Positions 22,866 to 28,501 of a DNA stretch of 28,501 nucleotides are shown here, one piece after another. Origin of the DNA: a virus; IMG/VR virus record IMGVR_UViG_3300017917_000619, positions 1 to 28,501 of that record; one strand, given 5' to 3'. The first letter of the stretch is position 1. Each line of letters opens with the position of its first letter. A program made the position numbers and the translations under genes. Below the pieces are notes generated by a model. The model was given only the letters and a program-made list of their open reading frames with translations, had not been told where the DNA came from and made no database searches.

Positions 22866-23031
22866 TCAGCACTTCCTTGTATCTCGCAACAAAACTTTCT
22901 TCATAACAACTGTATTCTTGAGCAGTTTTGGCATTGCGATAGTGAATCCAAATATGGCCTTCTCGTTCCACAATACCAATTACAACAAATCTAAGATCAA
23001 ATGATTCCCAAATACTACCTACTCTTATCAT
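22843..23031 (-). CDS. Small phage protein of unknown function, 62 aa
   Basis: Begins MIRVGSIWESFDLRFVVIGI and is a short beta-rich protein with EGHIWIHYRN, like a small SH3-type barrel, then a helical tail. The ATG overlaps the stop of the DNA ligase gene (ATGA), so it is translated after the ligase. The function is not known; the fold suggestion is from strand pattern only. Confidence 0.65.
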   Translation of the reverse strand: MIRVGSIWESFDLRFVVIGIVEREGHIWIHYRNAKTAQEYSCYEESFVARYKEVLNDSHRKI

Positions 23032-24344
23032 ATCTTTTCGCCTTTCTCAAATCCACGGAATGTTTTAAAACGAGGAAAGCGCAGACTGTAAGTGCCGTCT
23101 TGATTTTGGGTCACAGCATCTGCACGGACTTCCACCAAAGCACTAATAAGATCATTGCGACCAGACCAAAAATCGGATCTTTGATCATCCGTAAAGCCAC
23201 TGCCAACATTGACCCTAATATCACGCCCATCATCCGAGCCACTGCATACAAAAGCCCCGAGTCGTCCTTCATTCTTTCCTGTTCCTTCTTCTACTGCGGT
23301 AATACTTAATGTTACTTCTATAAATGGCTTAGCCTTGAGCCACGAATGGCTCCGCTTGCACTCGTAGGGTGCGTTAACATCCTTGATCATAACACCCTCG
23401 TAACCACCGTCTACAGCCGCTTTATTCAGCTCTACAAAGCGTTTTTGTCCTTCGGGAGTATCAAGGTCTACAGTTTCCCAAGCCAAGCATTGGACGTGTG
23501 GCAAAAGTGCCACATTCTTTTCCACCCAAGCCTTGACCATTTCACTGCGAGTACTCTGTGGCTTTTTCCATACACCTTTTTGGAAATCCGCTAAAGGAAT
23601 CATGTCAAACAAATGTAGTACAGCATCACCTGCGGCAACATTGTCCTTGCGGTGTACCTGCTTCATCAAGTCCTGGAACGAGTCGCTCATTACTTCTCCG
23701 TCCAACACAAGGTCATAAGGCGGAGGGCTCTGTTTAACTACTGCGGAAATTTCATCTGCAATGTGTCCAAAGTTATGGAACTCTTTACCGTTGCGACTGA
23801 ACATGTCCACACGACCGTCTACACGAACCACAGCCAGCACACGAACACCGTCTAGTTTGACTTCAATCTGTTTCTTGCCAGTCATCTTCTTTTCGTGATT
23901 GGCAGAGTCGTGTGCAAGTTGGCACTCGAATACAGGAATACTATATTGTGGGAATTTCTTTGCAACCTTGTTTACAGTCTTTTCTGAAACACCACAGCGC
24001 AGGTCTTTGATTAGAATTCTGCGATAGAATCTGTTCCACTGAGATACCGTTGCAGTATCCATGCAAAGTTTGATGGCATCACGAGCCGCATGTCCTGTGA
24101 GCTCACGACGATTGAGTTGCTCTGCGAGCATTTTAAAATTAGTCCAAGCAAGCCCTTGTCCGTCTACAGTAGCTTCAGGTACCTGCTTAACGCCGAATGT
24201 AATCAATGGATCTAAGGCCATGCGTACACCTTCAAAGAACTCGTCTAGTCCTTCCTCCATTGCGGCTTCAAGAATAGCTTCTTTGTTAAGACGACTAGGA
24301 TGATCTTCTAGATTACCAATAATATATTCTGGTTGTGTACGCAT
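23028..24344 (-). CDS. lig: ATP-dependent DNA ligase (T4 gp30-like), 438 aa
   Basis: The enzyme joins nicks during replication, repair and recombination using ATP. The nucleotidyl-lysine motif is E-V-K-L-D-G-V-R with Lys163 as the adenylated residue. LDGEVM (214-219), EGVMIKD (316-322) and WLKAKP (335-340) provide the next conserved motifs in order. An N-terminal helical domain (1-150) and a C-terminal OB-fold (about 342-438) complete the layout. The family member in T4 has 487 residues, so this one is somewhat shorter but has all motifs. Ribosome site GAGGAC precedes the ATG. The gene sits in the nucleic-acid repair module. Confidence 0.93.
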   Translation of the reverse strand: MRTQPEYIIGNLEDHPSRLNKEAILEAAMEEGLDEFFEGVRMALDPLITFGVKQVPEATVDGQGLAWTNFKMLAEQLNRRELTGHAARDAIKLCMDTATVSQWNRFYRRILIKDLRCGVSEKTVNKVAKKFPQYSIPVFECQLAHDSANHEKKMTGKKQIEVKLDGVRVLAVVRVDGRVDMFSRNGKEFHNFGHIADEISAVVKQSPPPYDLVLDGEVMSDSFQDLMKQVHRKDNVAAGDAVLHLFDMIPLADFQKGVWKKPQSTRSEMVKAWVEKNVALLPHVQCLAWETVDLDTPEGQKRFVELNKAAVDGGYEGVMIKDVNAPYECKRSHSWLKAKPFIEVTLSITAVEEGTGKNEGRLGAFVCSGSDDGRDIRVNVGSGFTDDQRSDFWSGRNDLISALVEVRADAVTQNQDGTYSLRFPRFKTFRGFEKGEKI

Positions 24345-24350
24345 TTGTCC

Positions 24351-24725
24351 TCAGCTGTAGTTAAAATGGAATTCTTGTGCAAAGTAGAAGTTACCTGGGG
24401 TATCTTCACTGTTATGCAATTTTACAACCATTTCTGGAATAAGTCTACCAAAACGGTTAAAAAACTCTTCCTTGCTCAAATTCTCAGCAAAATGAACATG
24501 AAAGTCTCCAAAACGTTCTTTGAACTCTCTAGCCGCAATAAACTTTTGGCTATGTTTAAGAACGCCCGGAATATATTTCATTCTACCATCTGCGTCTTCT
24601 TTAAAGTCAGGCGGTACATCGTAGTCTTCCTGTTTTGGATAGGCTCTTGTAATCAGCACACACATAGTTCTGCCCTCACCTGTGGCGGCATAGTCAGATG
24701 CTAGGTATTGATAAACGTTATCCAT
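24351..24725 (-). CDS. Phage protein of unknown function, 124 aa
   Basis: Soluble, charged, starting MDNVYQYLASDYAATGEGRT with strands such as MCVLITRAYPK and a helix KHSQKFIAAREFKERFGDFH. It ends on an aromatic stretch FYFAQEFHFNYS. The start overlaps the end of the GIY-YIG-like gene by 8 bases and has an AAAGAT site in it, so it is coupled. It ends 6 bases before the ligase start. No domain is recognised. Confidence 0.7.
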   Translation of the reverse strand: MDNVYQYLASDYAATGEGRTMCVLITRAYPKQEDYDVPPDFKEDADGRMKYIPGVLKHSQKFIAAREFKERFGDFHVHFAENLSKEEFFNRFGRLIPEMVVKLHNSEDTPGNFYFAQEFHFNYS

Positions 24726-25377
24726 TTTCTTTATCTTTCAAATATTTCTTAACCCTTACAAGGTCAAGTGGCGGATTACATGCTGGTATACTATTATACT
24801 TTAAGTAATATTGTGCAAGCAACACCATCTCGCTCGATTTACAAAAACTAGGGTGCATGGGCAAATAGGCTTGATAGCACTTGTCAATAGTAGCCTTACC
24901 AAAATTTTCCTTAAACGCTGTGCCACAACCGTAAGGACTCAGACGCTCGTTGCGTACAGTACCTTTAAAGTCTGTTCTACGACCTAGCATACAGTTTCTA
25001 GTAACTGCTCGTGACTCACCAATGTATATAACTTCTGGTCCTAGAAAGTCAGCAGAAACGGCGCCCGGATGTTGTTCAAATATTCCATATACATAACAGC
25101 CTGGATTAGTTTTACTGAATCCCCAACTCTCATTCCATTGTTCGTCAATGTGATGCCACTGTGTGAACTTTGTGAAGTCTGGCGCCGCAACTGCTTGATC
25201 CTGTGTTACGAAATAGTTCTTGCCACTCAGTTCAGCACATTTCCGTAGACTATATGCTAGTTGATCTATGTTATTAGAGTGGCTAAAGATTTCGTAGAGC
25301 TGGTCTTCAGTTAAGCCGTGATTACCTGATCCTAGTCTAATATTTCTGGCCAGTATTCTTGCTTCAAGATTTTCCAT
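24718..25377 (-). CDS. GIY-YIG nuclease-like protein, 219 aa
   Basis: Residues about 93-99 (GCYVYGI) and 117-122 (IYIGES) form the paired GIY and YIG strands. Arg residues follow (RAVTRN, GRRTDFKG), with an Glu in SSEMVLLAQYYL (about 183) and an Asn in ACNP (about 201) at the spots of the catalytic Glu and conserved Asn. The first 85 residues form a helical N-terminal domain (DQLYEIFSHSNNIDQLAYSL). The start is the ATG at 25377 with an AAAGG site; an upstream in-frame TTG at 25392 is less likely. GIY-YIG proteins cut DNA in homing, repair or restriction. No intron is visible beside it, so a stand-alone nuclease is one option; degenerate function is another. Confidence 0.65.
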   Translation of the reverse strand: MENLEARILARNIRLGSGNHGLTEDQLYEIFSHSNNIDQLAYSLRKCAELSGKNYFVTQDQAVAAPDFTKFTQWHHIDEQWNESWGFSKTNPGCYVYGIFEQHPGAVSADFLGPEVIYIGESRAVTRNCMLGRRTDFKGTVRNERLSPYGCGTAFKENFGKATIDKCYQAYLPMHPSFCKSSEMVLLAQYYLKYNSIPACNPPLDLVRVKKYLKDKENG

Positions 25378-25549
25378 CTTGTAACCTTTCAATCTCGTTG
25401 GCAGCTTCTTCTAGTAAATCCGCTATGCGGTCAGCCTTGCCTTCTTGTACTGATTTACGGTCTTTAATTTGTCTACGAATTTCTGCTCGCTTGCGTAGAC
25501 GGAATACTAAGCTCTGTTCTGCAACAGGTAAGTGACTTTCATCGTTCAT
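25364..25549 (-). CDS. Small conserved-type phage helical protein, 61 aa
   Basis: A charged helical protein (FRLRKRAEIRRQI, then RIADLLEEAANEIERLQ) with heptad-like spacing. The pattern RKRAEIRRQI...RKSVQEGKxDRIADLLEEAA recurs as an uncharacterised small protein in marine T4-like phages. Both ends overlap neighbours (ATGA with the 103-aa gene upstream, 14 bases with the GIY-YIG gene downstream). This suggests a coupled string of genes. Function unknown. Confidence 0.7.
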   Translation of the reverse strand: MNDESHLPVAEQSLVFRLRKRAEIRRQIKDRKSVQEGKADRIADLLEEAANEIERLQDGKS

Positions 25550-25857
25550 ATATTGTTCCGTCCTATTCTACTGTAACCTAATTTTGACCAAATGCTTTTT
25601 CTATCTTGGTTCTTTTCTGGCTTCCAGGCTCTTGGATCTACTGTTTGACCCGTTAGCTCATATCTGTAATCTGGATCGTAAACCATGTAGCCCAGTTTGT
25701 TCCATTTGATTACACCGTCGTCAAATAGAAAGATACAACCACGACACATACAGAAACTGGCACCATTATCGCTCATCACATTACCATTTACCGTGCCAAC
25801 ATATTTGACGACATTGCCCTTGTGCATTTCTCGTAGGGCCTCGTGGTAATCAATCAT
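25546..25857 (-). CDS. Phage protein of unknown function, 103 aa
   Basis: Begins MIDYHEALREMHKGNVVKYV and contains a Cys pair region (FCMCRGC) followed by FLFDDGVIKWNKLGY. The Cys-x-Cys-x-x-Cys could bind a metal but is only three cysteines. A YDPDYRYELTG stretch and a basic C-terminus follow. Start and stop both overlap neighbours by ATGA. No family is recognised. Confidence 0.65.
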   Translation of the reverse strand: MIDYHEALREMHKGNVVKYVGTVNGNVMSDNGASFCMCRGCIFLFDDGVIKWNKLGYMVYDPDYRYELTGQTVDPRAWKPEKNQDRKSIWSKLGYSRIGRNNI

Positions 25858-26036
25858 TCTTCTTTTCCAAAAACAAATTTAATCCGATTAGCAACAACTT
25901 TGCCATCATATCTAGTATCGTTAGCAATGTCAATGCATTCCTGGATGATTAAATCTGCAAATTCTTGTAGTCTAACATGACTAACACAATGCTCTACTTG
26001 TGCTTTAACAGCAATTTCTTTTAGTTTATCGTTCAT
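25854..26036 (-). CDS. Small phage protein of unknown function, 60 aa
   Basis: Helical and charged: KLKEIAVKAQVEHCVSHVRL, then FADLIIQECIDIANDTRYDG. The pattern FADLIIQECIDIAN recurs in small proteins of T4-like phages. Ribosome site AAAGGTGA precedes the ATG. It is part of the coupled string. Confidence 0.65.
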   Translation of the reverse strand: MNDKLKEIAVKAQVEHCVSHVRLQEFADLIIQECIDIANDTRYDGKVVANRIKFVFGKEE

Positions 26037-26248
26037 TGTTCACCTTTAATTACATCAAATATTGTTCCATACTCGTAACGCTTCCAATCGTCATGATCAA
26101 CATATGTATTGATACAACGGCGGTAAACAGTTTTAAGCCATTTACGCTTGCCGTGTATCTTTACAGGATGCCACGCAAACCATGGTTGCCAAGGACTCAT
26201 TGTTTGCTTTCTCGGAACATAGGTTGTACCCTGTGGTCCGTCAAACAT
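26033..26248 (-). CDS. Small phage protein of unknown function, 71 aa
   Basis: Rich in Trp, Lys, Arg and Tyr: SPWQPWFAWHPVKIHGKRKW in the first half, then YRRCINTYVDHDDWKRYEYG. The basic and aromatic content fits binding to nucleic acid or a host protein. Ribosome site AAGGATG precedes the ATG. Placed between RNA ligase and the coupled small genes. No domain is recognised. Confidence 0.65.
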   Translation of the reverse strand: MFDGPQGTTYVPRKQTMSPWQPWFAWHPVKIHGKRKWLKTVYRRCINTYVDHDDWKRYEYGTIFDVIKGEQ

Positions 26249-26255
26249 TTCATCC

Positions 26256-27161
26256 TTAGGCCGCCTCCATATAATTGCGCACCCACTCTAAACGAGCTTG
26301 CTCGTCCATAGCAGTATACTCAACAATGTTAGCACGAATAGCATCCACTAGTGGATAGTATTCTTCGTCTAGATTGTGCTTGATATCTTTGTTCAAGTCT
26401 ACTAACTTATCTGTACGTGGATTGCGAGCGACCCACTTTGAAGTTAAGTAGTATGGTGACTTGATCTTAGCACTCACACCATCTTCTGTATAGAATACAA
26501 ATCCTTCGTGTCGCACAGTCTTAGTCATTTCAACTAAGCGGCCAACAGTAGTAGCATACACTTCTGGCACAAAACAGTTCAAGCGTTCAGCCATATCTTG
26601 TAGGATAAGGCCGTTTGCTCCAACTTCACTACGCCAAACGTTTTCACGATAGCCTAGCAGATACATACCTGGCTTTTCTGGAATGATGTGTGGGTCATTG
26701 GGATGAACACACTCAAACATTACAGTCATGCCTTCTAGTTCTGCGTTAGCGAACGCTATTTGCCAATCGGCCCAGCTCATGTGAGTTAACATCATTTCCT
26801 TGGCCATAGCAACGTATGGACTGTCTGTGCTACCAGTAGTAGACACTAGAACGTCACCTTTGTACCAAGTACAAGCAACCATAAAGCCGTTGATCTTACG
26901 ATGTGCCATAACACGAGTATCTGGAGGTAGCACAGGTGCTTCCTTTTCGATACCGTAGTTATAAATCTTTGTAAATGGATATGCAACTAGGTTGAAGTCG
27001 GCGTCTACGATAGACCCACGGCACTCGGCAATATAGTCGTTCCACAGGCCATCGTAGAATACCTTCTTCTTGTACTTGAGTACATAGATACCTTCGCCGG
27101 CTGATTTCATGTTCACGAGCCCAGAAGTAGCTACATACTCTTTCAATTCATCCTTAAACAT
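26256..27161 (-). CDS. rnlA: RNA ligase (T4 Rnl1-like family), 301 aa
   Basis: The enzyme seals 5'-phosphate and 3'-hydroxyl RNA ends with ATP. In T4, Rnl1 with polynucleotide kinase repairs tRNA cut by host anticodon nucleases. Motifs, counted from the GTG at 27170, are ECRGSIV at 49-55, K-I-N-G at 92-95 with Lys92 as the adenylated residue, and MFECVHP at 151-157. EGFVFY at 222-227 and AKIKSPYY at 234-241 follow. T4 Rnl1 has 374 residues, so the C-terminal domain is shorter here. I chose the ATG at 27161 because AGGTGAG lies just before it; the GTG at 27170 overlaps the HD gene. Its likely partner kinase lies at the window's right edge. Confidence 0.88.
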   Translation of the reverse strand: MFKDELKEYVATSGLVNMKSAGEGIYVLKYKKKVFYDGLWNDYIAECRGSIVDADFNLVAYPFTKIYNYGIEKEAPVLPPDTRVMAHRKINGFMVACTWYKGDVLVSTTGSTDSPYVAMAKEMMLTHMSWADWQIAFANAELEGMTVMFECVHPNDPHIIPEKPGMYLLGYRENVWRSEVGANGLILQDMAERLNCFVPEVYATTVGRLVEMTKTVRHEGFVFYTEDGVSAKIKSPYYLTSKWVARNPRTDKLVDLNKDIKHNLDEEYYPLVDAIRANIVEYTAMDEQARLEWVRNYMEAA

Positions 27162-27162
27162 T

Positions 27163-27666
27163 TTACTCACCTACATTCTTTCTAGCGATAGCCATTAATG
27201 TAGCATCGCCCTTGGTCATAACTTCTAACAATAATCTCTTTTCCTCTAAGTAGGTCTTGGCAAACTTTTCGTCGTGTGCCATGATACTACGAGTGTTAGA
27301 GATTAAGTCTGCTAACTTAACTGTTTGTGCTTCGGCAGGAGCAGCCGCAGAGTGTGCTCTGTCTACTGCCTTGCGAGCGGCTCTGTTGCCGTGATCCGGA
27401 CGACTAACGTCAGTTAACCATCCAACCAATGTAGCAACCTCATCGCCAAACTCTGCACGAACAGTTTCTAAGGTAACACCTGTGTCCTCTACTGTGTCAT
27501 GTAACCAAGCAGCCGCTAACATCGCTTCAGTGTGCGGAACACTCCTAACAATGCTAACAACTTCGGCAGGATGGACGATGTAGGGTTCGCCGGTGTACTT
27601 GCGAAGTTGGGCCACAGCCGCATGTGCCGCAGTAGCAAAAACTCTAGCTCTTTCTACAACATCCAT
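27163..27666 (-). CDS. HD-domain (p)ppGpp hydrolase-like protein (SpoT/MESH1 type), 167 aa
   Basis: This family removes the 3'-pyrophosphate of (p)ppGpp with manganese. The metal and catalytic motifs are present: His32 in YIVHP, His56-Asp57 in LHDT, Glu60-Asp61 in VED, and Asp120/Asn124 in KLADLISNT. QLRKYTGEPY (20-29) is also typical of MESH1-type enzymes. It has only the hydrolase domain; no synthetase or regulatory domain follows. Ribosome site AAAGGAGT precedes the ATG. In a phage it could remove host stringent-response alarmone or related toxic alarmones, or hydrolyse another nucleotide. It sits between metallophosphoesterase and RNA ligase. Confidence 0.85.
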   Translation of the reverse strand: MDVVERARVFATAAHAAVAQLRKYTGEPYIVHPAEVVSIVRSVPHTEAMLAAAWLHDTVEDTGVTLETVRAEFGDEVATLVGWLTDVSRPDHGNRAARKAVDRAHSAAAPAEAQTVKLADLISNTRSIMAHDEKFAKTYLEEKRLLLEVMTKGDATLMAIARKNVGE

Positions 27667-27677
27667 GTCTTACTCCT

Positions 27678-28235
27678 TTACATAACAGTATCGTGATGAC
27701 CTTTTACTTTACCTTTCATGGCATCAGCAATGGCCTGCTCCATAGTAATCGCAATCATTCCTGTTGCATCCATGCCCATGTCTCTTGCACGATACTCTTC
27801 TAATCCACTCTTGCCACCGTGTAAGTGACCATGGAAGTGAACAGCACCTCTGTGCATTTGATCCCATTCTGCAATAGGATAGTGAAACATCACTACACGA
27901 GTCTTTTCGTAAGTAATGCACAGATACGGATGTACCTGAACAAAACAGTTACGAAACACAGGATCATTCAACAGTTTACGATCATGGTTTCCTTCAATCA
28001 AAATTTTATCACCATTCAAACGCCGCATAATCTTTATAGCCTTGTCAGCCGATAAGAATGCAACATCGCCTAAAATGTAGACAGTATCACCAATATTGAT
28101 CTTGTCATTCCATTCGCGAATCATTTGTTCGTTCATGTACTCTACATCATTGCAAAATCTAGATCTTGAATCTGGGCAGAAACGCATAATGTTTGCATGC
28201 CCAAAATGCAGATCACTTGTAATCCAAGTAGTCAT
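27678..28235 (-). CDS. Calcineurin-like metallophosphoesterase, 185 aa
   Basis: The two-metal phosphoesterase signature is complete: D8-L-H10 in SDLHFGH, G-D at 56-57 in LGDVA, G-N-H-D at 82-85, H118 in MFHYP, and H-G-H-L-H at 135-139. Size and motifs fit small single-domain phosphoesterases of phages and bacteria, which act on phosphodiesters or nucleotide phosphates. The substrate is unknown; RNA-end or cyclic phosphate processing would fit beside RNA ligase. A consensus sigma70 promoter lies upstream, and the leader has GAGG before the ATG. It is the first gene of the long minus-strand operon in region 4. Confidence 0.88.
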   Translation of the reverse strand: MTTWITSDLHFGHANIMRFCPDSRSRFCNDVEYMNEQMIREWNDKINIGDTVYILGDVAFLSADKAIKIMRRLNGDKILIEGNHDRKLLNDPVFRNCFVQVHPYLCITYEKTRVVMFHYPIAEWDQMHRGAVHFHGHLHGGKSGLEEYRARDMGMDATGMIAITMEQAIADAMKGKVKGHHDTVM

Positions 28236-28265
28236 TTTTCCCTCTTACTTTCTTTTATATGTTAT

Positions 28266-28294
28266 ATTATACAGTCACAAGAAAGCCCTGTCAA
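28266..28294 (-). promoter_or_regulatory. Consensus sigma70 promoter (TTGACA-N17-TATAAT)
   Basis: Minus strand TTGACA (28289-28294), 17-base spacer and TATAAT (28266-28271), both perfect. It lies between the kinase stop and the metallophosphoesterase start and gives a leader of about 25 bases. It probably drives the whole run from the phosphoesterase to DNA ligase and beyond. Confidence 0.88.
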
Positions 28295-28333
28295 CCATTT
28301 TCAGGAAGACAAGGCGTTGTATTTTTGCAACAG

Positions 28334-28501
28334 TTATTCAGCGAACCAAATTTCTTTGAAACCTTCGTCCTCTGTAGGCATGTCAAAATTCTCAATCATA
28401 CTACGCATGACTGCATCCGGAATATGCTTTCCCGGGCGACTTGCCAAACGACGAGCTAGTTCTTCCTTTTCAGGAGTCTTAAACACAACAGCAATATGTT
28501 C
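28334..28501 (-). CDS. C-terminal part of a probable polynucleotide / P-loop kinase (partial)
   Basis: Only the last 55 residues are in the window. VFKTPEKEELARRLASRPGK followed by IPDAVMRSMIENFDMPTEDE and GFKEIWF is the lid and C-terminal pattern of small P-loop kinases of the AAA_33 / polynucleotide-kinase type. The R-x-x-x-R residues of the lid, the I-P-x-x-V-x-x-x-M step and the final F-x-E-I are all recognisable. The P-loop itself would be upstream, outside the window. Together with the RNA ligase 1 kb away this suggests an RNA-end healing and sealing pair. Confidence 0.65.
   Translation of the reverse strand, partial: EHIAVVFKTPEKEELARRLASRPGKHIPDAVMRSMIENFDMPTEDEGFKEIWFAE

Overview
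The window is a tightly packed segment of a T4-type contractile-tailed phage, most like the marine T4-like myoviruses that infect cyanobacteria or SAR11-type bacteria. This rests on the giant fibre and structural proteins, the T4-like late promoter motif (GATAAATA), a gp30-like DNA ligase, an Rnl1-like RNA ligase, and many very small overlapping ORFs. No photosynthesis gene, integrase, tRNA, CRISPR array or insertion sequence is visible, so the host cannot be assigned. Nearly every gene is on the minus strand, and no gap exceeds 300 bases.

Region 1 (1-14891) is the tail-fibre and adhesin module. It holds a gene cut by the window edge, a 79-aa protein, a 200-aa structural protein, an 893-aa protein with Ig-like modules, a 231-aa fibre-like protein, a 415-aa fibre with repeats, and a 3020-aa giant fibre. 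Four of these are preceded by T4-like late promoters, so they are probably expressed late.

Region 2 (14900-16300) is a small-gene island. It contains the only two plus-strand genes: a zinc-ribbon protein and a membrane-anchored protein with two EF-hand/dockerin loops and a Lys/Ala-rich histone H1-like tail. Between and beside them lie small minus-strand genes, and two outward-facing late-promoter motifs share one AT-rich stretch.

Region 3 (16182-20857) carries a UV-damage endonuclease (UvdE), a glycosyltransferase, a QueD-family enzyme, an uncharacterised protein, a two-helix membrane protein and another fibre-like structural protein. The last gene begins inside a perfect hairpin that also contains a late promoter. 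This arrangement resembles the translational switches known from T4.

Region 4 (20868-28501) is an early or middle-type module. It contains a 430-aa Lys-rich protein, several tiny coupled ORFs, DNA ligase, a GIY-YIG-like protein, RNA ligase, an alarmone-hydrolase-like HD protein, a metallophosphoesterase, and the C-terminus of what looks like a polynucleotide kinase. DNA ligase, RNA ligase, kinase and UvdE suggest nucleic-acid repair. RNA ligase with kinase suggests tRNA repair against host anticodon nucleases, and the HD protein could counter alarmone signalling.

Four sigma70-type promoters with exactly 17-base spacers (three with perfect TTGACA and TATAAT) drive regions 3 and 4, in contrast to the late motifs of the structural genes. 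This gives an early/late layout readable directly from the DNA.
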